From Mesorhizobium sp. M7A.F.Ca.US.008.03.1.1 (GTDB lineage Bacteria; Pseudomonadota; Alphaproteobacteria; Rhizobiales; Rhizobiaceae), in the NCBI RefSeq assembly GCF_003997495.1, contig NZ_RZRU01000014.1, forward strand, positions 82,348-146,347: 64,000 bases of DNA. Direction: 5' to 3'. Position numbers and translations under genes: made by a program. Under the pieces are notes generated by a model. The model saw only the letters and a program-made list of their open reading frames with translations, was not told where the DNA came from and ran no database searches. This document shows, piece by piece, positions 45,478-54,698 of this stretch; the stretch's first letter is position 1, and each line of letters begins with the position of its first letter.

Positions 45478-46344
45478 ATGGCAACCCTTGGCGAAACCAC
45501 GAACAGTGCGGCGCAGAAGTTGCGCTCGATTATCATCACCGGTGCGTCTTCGGGAATAGGCGCGCACTGCGCCCGCGCGTTGAAGGCGGAAGGCTGGCGG
45601 GTGTTCGCGACGGCGCGCAAGCCGCAGGACATCGCCGCGCTCGAAGCCGATGGCATCGAGGCCTTCTATCTCGATTATTGCGAGCCGGACTCCATTGCCG
45701 CGCTGGTGACGGCGGTGCTCGACCGCACCGGCGGCCGGCTCGACGCGCTGTTCAACAATGGCGCCTATGCTCAGCCGGGCGCCGTCGAGGATCTGCCCGT
45801 TGCGGCGCTCAAGCAGCAGTTCGAGGCGAATTTCTTCGGCTGGCATGATCTGACCCGCCGGCTGGTGCCGGTGATGCGCCGCCAGGGTCAGGGCCGCATC
45901 GTCCACTGCTCGTCGATCCTCGGCCTGACGCCAGTGCGTTTTCGCGGCGCCTATTCGGCGTCGAAGCACGCCCTGGAGGCCCTGATGCTCTGCCAGCGCC
46001 AGGAACTGGCCGGCAGCGGCGTCCATGTTTCGCTGATCGAGCCGGGGCCGGTGAAGTCAAAGATCGCCAGCAATGGCCTCATTTGGTTTCTCAGCAACAT
46101 CGACCACGAGAATTCCGTGCACCGCGTGGACTATGCGGCGCAACTCGAGCGGCTGCGGGCCGGCGGCAGCCAATCGGCCTTGAAGCCGGGGCCGGAAGTG
46201 GTTTACGCGGCGCTCCGCCATGCACTTCTGTCGCGGCGCCCGCGCCCACACTATGTGGTAACAGTGCCGGCCAGGATCGGTGCGGTGCTCAAACGCATCC
46301 TGCCTGCATCGATGCTTTACCGCATCCTTGCCAAACGCGCCTGA
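45478..46344 (+). CDS. SDR family oxidoreductase
   Basis: Short-chain dehydrogenase of 288 aa. The Rossmann motif is TGASSGIGAHCARAL (about residues 22-36), followed by NNGAYAQPG (about 98) and the catalytic Ser-Tyr-Lys: Ser in HCSSILG and YSASK (Tyr and Lys). The substrate cannot be told; the C-terminal RIGAVLKRILPASMLYRIL is long and amphipathic. Start ATG 45478 has GGAAGGG 10 nt upstream. It heads a run of same-strand genes: HIG1-like (23 bp after), adenosyltransferase, rhomboid, etf. Confidence 0.9.
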   Translation: MATLGETTNSAAQKLRSIIITGASSGIGAHCARALKAEGWRVFATARKPQDIAALEADGIEAFYLDYCEPDSIAALVTAVLDRTGGRLDALFNNGAYAQPGAVEDLPVAALKQQFEANFFGWHDLTRRLVPVMRRQGQGRIVHCSSILGLTPVRFRGAYSASKHALEALMLCQRQELAGSGVHVSLIEPGPVKSKIASNGLIWFLSNIDHENSVHRVDYAAQLERLRAGGSQSALKPGPEVVYAALRHALLSRRPRPHYVVTVPARIGAVLKRILPASMLYRILAKRA

Positions 46345-46367
46345 ATCAACCGAACTGGGAACACACC

Positions 46368-46559
46368 ATGGCATCCGTCTTCAATATTCTCGCCATTCTG
46401 GTCATGGTCGCCGTGGTGATCGTGCTGGTTCGCGGCCTCATCAACATGATGCGCGGCGGCTCCGGCGTCACCTCCAACAAGCTGATGCAGGCACGAGTCA
46501 TGCTGCAGGCCGTGGCGCTGGTGCTGATCCTGCTGGCGGTGTATTTCACCCGCAAGTGA
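46368..46559 (+). CDS. Twin-transmembrane small protein (HIG1-domain-like)
   Basis: 63-aa protein with two membrane helices (MASVFNILAILVMVAVVIVLV, and the helix after LMQARVMLQAVALVLILLAVY) joined by a basic loop with GSGVTSNKLMQARV. The loop and spacing match the hypoxia-induced (HIG1) family, which includes the twin-membrane cytochrome oxidase factors. Its role is probably respiratory. It lies between the SDR gene and the adenosyltransferase gene with short gaps (23 and 25 bp). Confidence 0.8.
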   Translation: MASVFNILAILVMVAVVIVLVRGLINMMRGGSGVTSNKLMQARVMLQAVALVLILLAVYFTRK

Positions 46560-46584
46560 GGATGCCGGCGGCCGGGGAGGCGAA

Positions 46585-47166
46585 ATGGTCAAGCTCAACA
46601 AGATCTACACCCGCACCGGCGATGATGGCACCACGGGTCTCGGCACCGGCGAACGGCGACTGAAATCCGACCTGCGGGTGGACGCCTATGGCACGGTCGA
46701 CGAGGCCAATGCCTGCATCGGCATCGCCCGGGTCCACACGGCCGCGACCCACCCCTCGATCGACGCCATGCTTTCCCGCATCCAGAACGATCTTTTCGAC
46801 CTCGGCGCCGATCTCGCCGTGCCCGACGACGGCAAGCCGCTCGGCTATGAGCCGCTTCGCATCATCGCCGTGCAGACCGACCGGGTCGAAAAGGACATCG
46901 ACCTGCTCAACAAGGAACTTCAGCCGCTCAAATCCTTCGTGCTCAATGGCGGCACGCCGGCGGCGGCGGCACTTCACCTTGCCCGTACCGTGGCAAGGCG
47001 AGCCGAAAGGCTGATGGTGGCACTGGCCCAGGACCCGGACGAGCACGTCAACCGCGACGGACTGAAATACATCAACCGCGTCTCGGATTTCCTGTTTGTC
47101 GCCGCCCGGGCGGTCAATGACAACGGAAACGCCGACGTGCTATGGGTTCCCGGCAAGAACCGCTGA
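46585..47166 (+). CDS. Cob(I)alamin adenosyltransferase, PduO type
   Basis: 193-aa corrinoid adenosyltransferase making adenosylcobalamin from cob(I)alamin and ATP. The start VKLNKIYTRTGDDGTTGLGTGERRLKSD is the nucleotide-binding N terminus; the RTVARRAERLMVAL helix and the C-terminal RVSDFLFVAARAVN (the Phe and Arg of the cobalamin pocket) complete the family. Start ATG 46585 has GGGGAGG 4 nt upstream. No cobalamin riboswitch precedes it (only 25 bp gap). It is usual next to the HIG1-like gene and etf in Rhizobiales. Confidence 0.94.
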   Translation: MVKLNKIYTRTGDDGTTGLGTGERRLKSDLRVDAYGTVDEANACIGIARVHTAATHPSIDAMLSRIQNDLFDLGADLAVPDDGKPLGYEPLRIIAVQTDRVEKDIDLLNKELQPLKSFVLNGGTPAAAALHLARTVARRAERLMVALAQDPDEHVNRDGLKYINRVSDFLFVAARAVNDNGNADVLWVPGKNR

Positions 47167-47194
47167 TTGTCGAAAGCGGAAGAGGGCCTGGGGC

Positions 47195-47995
47195 ATGTTC
47201 ATCCCGCTTTACGACACCAACAGGCTGCGGCACATCCGCCTTCAATATGTGACGATCGGGCTGATCGTGGTCAACGCCCTGGTCTACCTCGCCACCGCGC
47301 TTGGCGGCGAGAGTTTCTCCAATGCCGCCGTCCTTGGCCTGGGCTTCATCCCGTCGGTCGTCCATGACACCGCCGAGCTCGATCCCCGTTTTATCGTCAT
47401 CCCCGAAAGCCTGAGCTACCTCACCTATTCCTTCCTGCATGCCGACATCTTCCACCTCGGCGGCAACATGCTGTTCCTGTGGGTGTTCGGCGACAATGTC
47501 GAGGATGCGCTGGGCCACATCCGCTACCTCATCTTCTACCTGTTGTGCGCCGTCGCCGGAGCCGCCTTCCAGGGGCTCGTCGCCTGGGATTCGCAGGTGC
47601 CACTGATCGGCGCCTCGGGCGCCATCGCCGGCGTGGTCGTCGCCTATCTGATCCTTTATCCCAGGGTGAAGGTCTGGGTGTTGGCCTTTGCCCGTATCCC
47701 GCTGCGCATTCCGGCGTTCATTCCGCTCATCCTGTGGGTGCTGTTCCAGGTGGTGATGTTTGCCGCCGGCGGCGAGGATCAGATTTCCTGGGCCTGCCAC
47801 ATCGGCGGCATCATCGCCGGCGCCGTTCTGGTGCTCGTTTTGCGCAGCCGCGGCGTGCCGCTTTTTGCCGGCGCTGACGACGAGGCTGCGGTCGCCGCTC
47901 CCAACCAGCCGCAGCCCACCGCCGAGCCGTTGGCGCCTGAACCACCCGCCGCGACGCCGCGCTGGGGGCGCGGAAACGCTTCCAGTTCGGACTGA
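47195..47995 (+). CDS. Rhomboid-family intramembrane serine protease
   Basis: 266-aa membrane protease with six predicted helices. Catalytic Ser is in IGASGAIAG (about residue 147) and catalytic His in WACHIGGIIAG (about 202). A conserved HxxxN region, FLHADIFHLGGNMLFLWVFG, lies before them. The C terminus is a Pro/Ala/Gln-rich tail. ATG 47195 has AGAGGG 8 nt upstream. The active site is intact. It follows the adenosyltransferase gene by 28 bp. The substrate is unknown. Confidence 0.92.
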   Translation: MFIPLYDTNRLRHIRLQYVTIGLIVVNALVYLATALGGESFSNAAVLGLGFIPSVVHDTAELDPRFIVIPESLSYLTYSFLHADIFHLGGNMLFLWVFGDNVEDALGHIRYLIFYLLCAVAGAAFQGLVAWDSQVPLIGASGAIAGVVVAYLILYPRVKVWVLAFARIPLRIPAFIPLILWVLFQVVMFAAGGEDQISWACHIGGIIAGAVLVLVLRSRGVPLFAGADDEAAVAAPNQPQPTAEPLAPEPPAATPRWGRGNASSSD

Positions 47996-48177
47996 ACCGA
48001 TTTGAGCCGCTTGCAGCGTATTGACGTGCAGGGTTGCCGCAACTACGGAAACGTCTCCGCCGCAGCCTAAGGCGGGCAGAAGACCAGAATTTCCATCCGA
48101 AATGTCGGCTTTCGACAACTCCGAACGGGCGCAGGCTGCTATAGCGCGCCCAACTAGCGTGAAGAGGTGACAGGCAA

Positions 48178-48927
48178 ATGAAGATCCTTGTGCCCGTGAA
48201 GCGGGTTGTGGATGCGAACGTCAAGGTTCGCGTGAAGGCTGATGGTTCGGCGGTGGAGCTGGCCAACGTCAAGATGGCGATGAACCCGTTCGACGAAATC
48301 GCGGTGGAAGAGGCGATCCGGCTTAAGGAAGCCGGCAAGGCGGAAGAAATCATCGTCGTCTCGATCGGCCCGCAGCAGGCGCAGGAAACCCTGCGCACCG
48401 CGCTCGCCATGGGTGCCGACCGCGCCATCCTGGTCAAGACCGACGAACAGACCGAGCCGCTCGGCGTCGCCAAGGTGCTGAAGGGCGTCGTCGACGCCGA
48501 GCAGCCCGGCCTCGTCATCCTCGGCAAGCAGGCGATCGACGACGATTCCAACCAGACCGGCCAGATGCTGGCAGCACTGCTTGGCTGGGCGCAGGGCACC
48601 TTCGCTTCCAAGATCGTGCTCGACGGCGACAAGGCCAAGGTGACGCGCGAAGTCGACGGCGGCCTGCAGACCGTGGAACTGAAGATGCCGGTGATCGTCA
48701 CCGCCGACCTTCGCCTCAACCAGCCGCGCTATGCCTCGCTGCCCAACATCATGAAGGCCAAGAAGAAGCAGCTCGACGAGAAAACCCCGGCCGACTACGG
48801 CGCCGACGTCAAGCCGCGCCTGAAGGTCATCAAGACCGAGGAGCCGAGTGGCCGCAAGGCAGGCGTTAAGGTCAAGAGCGTCGCCGAGCTGGTCGACAAG
48901 CTGAAAAACGAAGCCGGCGTATTGTAA
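48178..48927 (+). CDS. etfB: Electron transfer flavoprotein beta subunit
   Basis: 249-aa EtfB, which carries AMP in the ETF heterodimer and passes electrons from acyl-CoA dehydrogenases to ETF-ubiquinone oxidoreductase. Signatures: [20 protein letters not shown] start, the [16 protein letters not shown] segment and the recognition loop [17 protein letters not shown] (about residues 180-196). Start has GAGGTGA 8 nt upstream. etfA follows after 24 bp. No acyl-CoA dehydrogenase is adjacent, but a 3-hydroxyacyl-CoA dehydrogenase follows. Confidence 0.97.
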   Translation: MKILVPVKRVVDANVKVRVKADGSAVELANVKMAMNPFDEIAVEEAIRLKEAGKAEEIIVVSIGPQQAQETLRTALAMGADRAILVKTDEQTEPLGVAKVLKGVVDAEQPGLVILGKQAIDDDSNQTGQMLAALLGWAQGTFASKIVLDGDKAKVTREVDGGLQTVELKMPVIVTADLRLNQPRYASLPNIMKAKKKQLDEKTPADYGADVKPRLKVIKTEEPSGRKAGVKVKSVAELVDKLKNEAGVL

Positions 48928-48951
48928 GCGGTCAGGAAAGGAACAAGAAAA

Positions 48952-49881
48952 ATGACAATTCTCCTCATCGCCGAACACGACAACGCAACGCTTTCCGATC
49001 AGACCGCCAAGGCGCTTTCGGCGGCTCTGCAGATCGGCTCGGACGTGCATGTTCTGGTTGCCGGCAAGGGGGCCAAGCCGGCAGCGGATGCCGCCGCCAA
49101 GCTGAAGGGCGTGAGCAAGGTGCTGCTCGCCGAAGCCGACGAACTCGCCGAGCGCCTCGCCGAACCGACGGCGGCGCTGGTCGTGTCGCTAGCCGGCGCT
49201 TACGACACCATCATCGCGCCGGCGACTTCGTCGGGCAAGAATGTCGCGCCGCGCGTGGCTGCGCTCCTCGATGTCGCGCAGGTGTCCGAGATTATCGAAG
49301 TCGTATCGCCCGACACCTTCAAGCGGCCGATCTATGCCGGCAACGCCATCCAGACGGTGCAGTCGAGCGACGCCAAGAAGGTGATCACGGTGCGCACGGC
49401 GTCCTTCCAGGCAGCTCCCGAGGGCGGCTCGGCGGCGGTCGAGAGCATCAAGGCGGCACCCAACCCCGGCCTGTCCACCTTCGTCGAGAACAAGCTTTCC
49501 GAGACCGACCGTCCGGAGCTGACCTCGGCCAAGATCATCATCTCGGGCGGCCGTGCGCTGGGTTCGGCGGAGAAGTTCCAGGAAGTCATCCTGCCGGTCG
49601 CCGACAAGCTCGGTGCAGCCGTCGGCGCCTCCCGCGCCGCGGTCGATGCCGGCTATGCGCCGAACGACTGGCAGGTCGGCCAGACCGGCAAGGTGGTTGC
49701 CCCCGATCTCTACATCGCGGTGGGCATCTCCGGCGCTATCCAGCACCTCGCCGGCATGAAGGATTCGAAGGTCATCGTCGCCATCAACAAGGACGAGGAG
49801 GCGCCGATTTTCCAGGTTGCCGACTACGGCCTTGTCGGCGATCTCTTCGTCATTCTGCCGGAGCTGCAAAAGGCGCTTTGA
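48952..49881 (+). CDS. etfA: Electron transfer flavoprotein alpha subunit
   Basis: 309-aa EtfA holding the FAD. The C-terminal FAD domain has SGGRALGS...(about 203), [41 protein letters not shown], which includes the flavin-binding QTGK and the SGAIQH motif. It pairs with etfB 24 bp upstream, and a terminator at 49912-49946 ends the unit before the dehydrogenase gene 234 bp downstream. Confidence 0.97.
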   Translation: MTILLIAEHDNATLSDQTAKALSAALQIGSDVHVLVAGKGAKPAADAAAKLKGVSKVLLAEADELAERLAEPTAALVVSLAGAYDTIIAPATSSGKNVAPRVAALLDVAQVSEIIEVVSPDTFKRPIYAGNAIQTVQSSDAKKVITVRTASFQAAPEGGSAAVESIKAAPNPGLSTFVENKLSETDRPELTSAKIIISGGRALGSAEKFQEVILPVADKLGAAVGASRAAVDAGYAPNDWQVGQTGKVVAPDLYIAVGISGAIQHLAGMKDSKVIVAINKDEEAPIFQVADYGLVGDLFVILPELQKAL

Positions 49882-49911
49882 CGCTCTCTGCCAAAGCGTA
49901 TTAAATAGTGA

Positions 49912-49946
49912 GGGGTGGGGTAGACGAAGTCGCCCCGCCCTTTTAG
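49912..49946 (+). terminator. Intrinsic terminator of etfBA
   Basis: GGGTGGGG / CCCCGCCC stem with a loop of about 11 nt (49913-49940), ending in TTTTAG. It lies 32 bp past the etfA stop. Confidence 0.75.
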
Positions 49947-49983
49947 TTTGCACTGCACAAAAACCAGGCCACAAAGGCCAAAA

Positions 49984-50061
49984 GCAATTCCAGCAAAGTG
50001 CGCAGCGGTTTTCCCGGGAAAAGCGCGTAGCGCTTTCCCTAGGGAATTGCGATAAAACAAA
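49984..50061. repeat. Short palindromic element, family B, copy 1 (with nested hairpin)
   Basis: Termini GCAATTCC / GGAATTGC, core AGTGCGCAGCGGTTTTCCCG, and tail GATAAAACAAA. An extra near-palindrome, GGGAAAAGCGC-GTA-GCGCTTTCCC (50016-50039), is inserted between core and right terminus. Copy 2 at 58579-58633 lacks the insert. It lies 53 bp upstream of the hydroxyacyl-CoA dehydrogenase start. Confidence 0.8.
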
Positions 50062-50114
50062 AGGTGGCGCGCTTTCGCATTTCATGCGGAAGGGCTCCGG
50101 ACGGGATCGGTGTA

Positions 50115-50993
<879 letters not shown>

Positions 50994-51050
50994 GCGGATC
51001 GTCGGCGCAAATCAGGGACAAGCCTTTCGGATGAGCGGTGACAGGCTCGA

Positions 51051-53110
51051 TCAGGAGGCCGCCGCCAGCGGCTCTGTCCGGCCATCCACGATCTGGGCGT
51101 CGGGCGCCACGGAAACACAGCCACGGCCCGCCGCCTTGGCCGCATAGCAGGCCGCATCGGCTCTCGCGATGATCTCGTCGACCTCGCCGCAATTGGCGTT
51201 GATCGCAGCCAGCCCGATGCTGGCGCCGATCACGTGAGGACGGCCGTCCCAGGTGAAGTCCAGCCCGCCGATCGCATCGATGATGGAGCGTGCCGCGATT
51301 TTGGCGCCGGCTGCCGAACCCGATTTCAGAATGACCGCGAATTCGTCGCCACCGAGGCGAGCAACAATGTCGTCTGGACCAAGCACGCGCGAATGGCCTG
51401 GGCAACCCGCTTCAGCAGCGCGTCTCCCGCCGCGTGGCCGCCCGTGTCGTTGACCAGTTTGAAGTGGTCGAGATCGATGAACATGAACTGATGTCCGGCG
51501 CCTCCGACCGACTTTGTCGTGTCGCCGACCGACTTTGTCGTATCTCCGACCGACTCTGTCGTGTCGGCGGTGCCGACCTTGCGCACCTGGCCGACCAAGT
51601 CCTCCATGGCGCGGATGAAGCTCGAGCGGTTGGCAAGGCCGGTCAGCGCATCGTGTGCCGCGGCGTGGGCGAGCTGGCGCTGCAGTGCGCGCGCATCGGT
51701 AAAGTCCTGGAAAACGATGACCAGTCCGCAGAATTCGTTCCGCTCGTTGATGATCGGCGACACGACCTGACGGATGCTGCAGCGCGTGTCGTCGCGCCGG
51801 ATGAGAACGGCGCGGCTGTTCTGGTCGGCGGGCGCATGAACGCCAACCGCGGGCCGAGTCACGCCGATCCTGTGCCCCGTCTCCTCGTCGACCGCCCAGT
51901 AGACATGGCCAAGCATCTTGCCGAGAGCCTCGCCGCCGGCAACACCGGTCAGCTTTTCGGCGACCGGGTTCACGAAGGTGATACGGTTTGCGGCATCGGT
52001 GCAGATGACGGCATCGCCGATCGATTGCAACGTCACCCTCAGCCGCTCCTTTTCATCGGCAAGCATTGCCGCCGACACGGTGAGGTGTGCTTCGGCCTCC
52101 TTGCGCCGGGTGATGTCGGTCAGGCTGCCAATGGCCCTGATCAGCCGTCCGTCCTCGTCGCGCTCGATGGCTTTGCCGCGGTCGAGGAACCACATCCAGT
52201 GGCCCTCCTTGTGGCGCATCCTGAACTCGGCCTCAAAGAACGGTGTTTTGCCCTCGAGATGAGCGCGATCGGCTTCGGCGACAGTCTCGCGATCGTCGGG
52301 ATGGATCATCGTCAGCCAGCGGTCGGTGTCGCCATCGAGCTCGCCATCCGCATAGCCCAGCATCTTGACCCAGGTCGAGGAATAGGTCGTGCCGCCCTTG
52401 CGCATGTCGAGGTCCCAGACCCCTTGGCCGGCACCGGCCAGGGCGAAATTCCAACGCGTTTCCGCTTCGGCAATGCGCGCCTCGGCCTGCTTGCGCGCGT
52501 CGATGTTCTCGATTTGCGAGACGAGATAGAGCGGGCGGCCGCTGGTCTCATCGCGAATGACCGAACCGGCAAGATGAGCCCAGACGGGCGTTCCGTCCTT
52601 GCGGAGATAACGCTTCTCGAAATGGAAGGAATTGACCGTGCCCGCCTTCAGATCGTCCATCGTCTCCCGCCCGATCAGCAGATCGTCGGGATGGGTGATC
52701 TGGAAGAAAGTCAGCGCCTCGATCTCTTCGCTTGTGTAGCCAAGCATGGCGGCGAAGGCCGGATTGGTCTGGCGGATGCGACCGTCGAGACCGACAACGA
52801 CGATGCCGATCGCAGAATCCTCCATGGCACGGCGGAAGCGCAGCTCGCTCTCGGCGATCTGCTGGCGATCCCTGCTGGTCCTGCGGATGGACAGGGCGGC
52901 GAGGAACAGCGCGCCCGCCGCCACCGCCACCGCGATCTGCAGGCAGAGTTTCAAGGCTTCGGTGCCGAGATTCAGGCGCGACAGCAGGATCGAGGTCGCC
53001 AGCACGCCCAGGCCGGCGACGAGCAACGCCAGCCCCGCATGCCCAAGAGATTTTCGGCTGGTCAATCCTCGCCACATCACGATACGTGCCACCCCCGTGC
53101 GCAAACGCAT
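51051..53110 (-). pseudogene. PAS-GGDEF diguanylate cyclase, frameshifted in the GGDEF domain
   Basis: Membrane-anchored sensor: two N-terminal helices (AGLALLVAGLGVLATSILL; ALKLCLQIAVAVAAGALFLAAL), three PAS domains (about residues 85-450), then GGDEF. The frame from 53110 reads through DALTGLANR and FIDLDHFKLVNDTGGHAAGD to LKRVAQAIRAC (about 51386) and then runs out of frame. The missing continuation, with VLGPDDIVARLGGDEFAVIL, is in another frame (51051-51386). One lost base at that point explains it. A three-unit 21-bp repeat (51504-51566) adds residues within the GGDEF domain. The active GGDEF motif itself is intact. A sequencing error is possible. Confidence 0.75.
51504..51566. repeat. 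21-bp tandem repeat (3 units) inside the GGDEF coding region
   Basis: Units starting CCGACCGACT at 51504, 51525 and 51546, each 21 bp with one to four differences. On the coding strand they give three near-copies of T-T-x-S-V-G-D (GDTTESV, GDTTKSV). They lie between the ANR and FIDLDHF segments of the GGDEF domain and keep the frame. Confidence 0.9.
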
Positions 53111-53245
53111 GTTTCTCGCACCAACCTTGACGGATCGATTTTAAGGAAAGGTTGCGTCCGGCCTGCCGGCGCCATCGCTAACCGGCAAACAATTGCCGGC
53201 ATGATTAAGGATCGGTGTGCATGGGCTCGCGATCGTGGCGGAACG

Positions 53246-53884
53246 CTACCAGCGTACGAAAAACCGTCCGCCGAGCGCGCCGAGCAATGCCAGCGCTGCG
53301 ATCGCTATCGTGTACCAGGTGGCGACGAAAAGCGGCGAGTCGTCGAAGCAGTGAGCGGCATAGAAGGTTGCCGCCAACCCGCCGGCGAGCAGGCCCGCCA
53401 CCGCACCGGCAAGCACCGGCCGTGTCGGCGCGCCATAGCGCAGCATCCACAGGAAGATGGCAAGCGGACCGAGGCCGATCAGCGGGATGAAGCCCATGCA
53501 GATCATCATGTTGGAGCCGACCATCCTTGTGCCCCACAGCGCCTCCGGCACCATGAAAAGCTCCAGGACCACCGCCACGGCTACCAGCAGCGGTGCGGCA
53601 AGCATCCCTGCCATCGCCCGACCTGTCGAGGCGCCCGGCGTCGACAAAGCGCGGATCAGGGCGAAGGCGCTGACGGCAAGCACGATGGTGAAAACGAATT
53701 TGGAAAGAAAGCGCATCGTGTGCGCGGCTGCCATGAAGTCCGGGCGCGGGCCGATGGTCAGCAGGAAAACGACGGCCGCGATGACCGCAGCCGCGCCGGC
53801 GGCCATCCACCAGGCTGCTTGTAGCGGCATCGCCTTGCTGCTTGCATCGGCGTCCAGCGCCTTGATGAGATCGTCCGTCCTCAT
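53246..53884 (-). CDS. nrsF: Anti-sigma factor NrsF (DUF1109)
   Basis: 212-aa membrane protein of the NrsF/DUF1109 family that binds and inactivates the SigF sigma factor encoded 1 bp upstream. After an N-terminal cytoplasmic segment (MRTDDLIKALDADA) there are six predicted helices; conserved elements include the RPDF after helix 1, FMVPEALWGTRMVG, and the two cysteines, in MMICMGFIPLIGLGPLAIF and the late AAHCFDDSPLF, that in relatives sense metals or oxidants. The pair is an operon, sigF-nrsF. Confidence 0.86.
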   Translation of the reverse strand: MRTDDLIKALDADASSKAMPLQAAWWMAAGAAAVIAAVVFLLTIGPRPDFMAAAHTMRFLSKFVFTIVLAVSAFALIRALSTPGASTGRAMAGMLAAPLLVAVAVVLELFMVPEALWGTRMVGSNMMICMGFIPLIGLGPLAIFLWMLRYGAPTRPVLAGAVAGLLAGGLAATFYAAHCFDDSPLFVATWYTIAIAALALLGALGGRFFVRW

Positions 53885-53885
53885 G

Positions 53886-54437
53886 TCATTCCCGCCCGAA
53901 TCGCCCCTGCCCGAATCGCTTGGCTATCGCGGCAAGTCCACGATGCAGCGACACACGCACCGCCGTCTCGCTGATGCCGAACTTTGCCGCCGTCTCACCG
54001 ATGGACCGCCCTTCCACCGACACGGCCGAGACCACGGAGCGCTGCGCCGGCGACAGGCCGTCCAATGCCCGGTTGATGTCGCGCTCGCTGACGGTCTCGA
54101 TTTCCGGCTCGGCGAATGTCTCGGCGATATCGTCGACGTCGATCTCGATGCGCCGTCCTCGCCGCCGGAACGCATCGATCAGCTTGAAGCGGGCGATCGC
54201 GTAGATCCACGGCAACACCGGCGCATCCTGACGCCAGGTATGTCGTTTTACATGAATGGCCAGCAAGGTTTCCTGCACGACATCCTCGGGATCGACCCCG
54301 CCCTGCACGATCTTGCGCCTGGCAAAACCGCGAACCAGCGCGGCGATCCGGTGCAGAAAGTCGGCGTAAGCCCTTTCATCTCCCGCGATCGCGGCCCGCA
54401 TCAGCCGGGAAAGTTCGGCCTCATCCTTGCCGCTCAC
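53886..54437 (-). CDS. sigF: ECF sigma factor of SigF type
   Basis: 183-aa extracytoplasmic-function sigma factor. Region 2 (YADFLHRIAALVRGFARRKI, then DPEDVVQETLLAIHVKRHTW, about residues 20-70) and region 4 (LSPAQRSVVSAVSVEGRSIGETAAKFGISETAVRVSLHRGLAAI, about 128-172) are complete. The GTG start 54437 has GGGGAG 9 nt upstream. A GTAACA-N16-CGAA promoter at 54457-54482 matches the Caulobacter SigF promoter form, so autoregulation is likely. It is followed after 1 bp by the anti-sigma factor gene. Confidence 0.88.
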   Translation of the reverse strand: MSGKDEAELSRLMRAAIAGDERAYADFLHRIAALVRGFARRKIVQGGVDPEDVVQETLLAIHVKRHTWRQDAPVLPWIYAIARFKLIDAFRRRGRRIEIDVDDIAETFAEPEIETVSERDINRALDGLSPAQRSVVSAVSVEGRSIGETAAKFGISETAVRVSLHRGLAAIAKRFGQGRFGRE

Positions 54438-54456
54438 AAGAGTTCACTCCCCGATT

Positions 54457-54482
54457 TTCGCGTCTCGGCGCTGATTTGTTAC
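54457..54482 (-). promoter_or_regulatory. Autoregulatory SigF-type promoter
   Basis: Minus-strand GTAACA (54477-54482), 16-bp spacer, CGAA (54457-54460), 20 bp upstream of the sigF start codon. In Caulobacter the SigF regulon promoters have GTAACC-N16-CGAA. Confidence 0.75.
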
Positions 54483-54616
54483 GTGGCCGGCGAAATAATG
54501 TCCAAGCCAAACTGTCGGCAAATCACGAAAGTTTGCGGCATCGCCGAGCCGTGAGCATCACGCGGAATTGTCCGTGCGGCACCGACCTTTGCACTTCAGC
54601 GACCGATTGAAGCACA

Positions 54617-54641
54617 TCAACAATGTTGACTATCGCTGTCA
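54617..54641 (+). promoter_or_regulatory. RirA-type iron-responsive operator upstream of the iron transporter
   Basis: TGA-CTATCGCTG-TCA (54627-54641) is the rhizobial iron-responsive operator form TGA-N9-TCA. It overlaps the perfect palindrome TCAACAATGTTGA (54617-54629) and a possible TTGACT -35 (54626-54631). It lies 57 bp upstream of the binding-protein ATG. Confidence 0.65.
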
Positions 54642-54698
54642 TGTATCGATAGGTGCAACCGTGACAGACGCAAGCCCCCCAAGATCGAGGACAATGCC

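Noticed and set aside
46560-46584. Cobalamin riboswitch ahead of the adenosyltransferase gene
   Set aside because: Only 25 bp separates it from the previous gene; no room and no B12-box.
51326-51400. Programmed -1 ribosomal frameshift in the GGDEF gene
   Set aside because: No slippery heptamer or downstream structure is evident at the junction; a simple base loss or sequence error explains it better.
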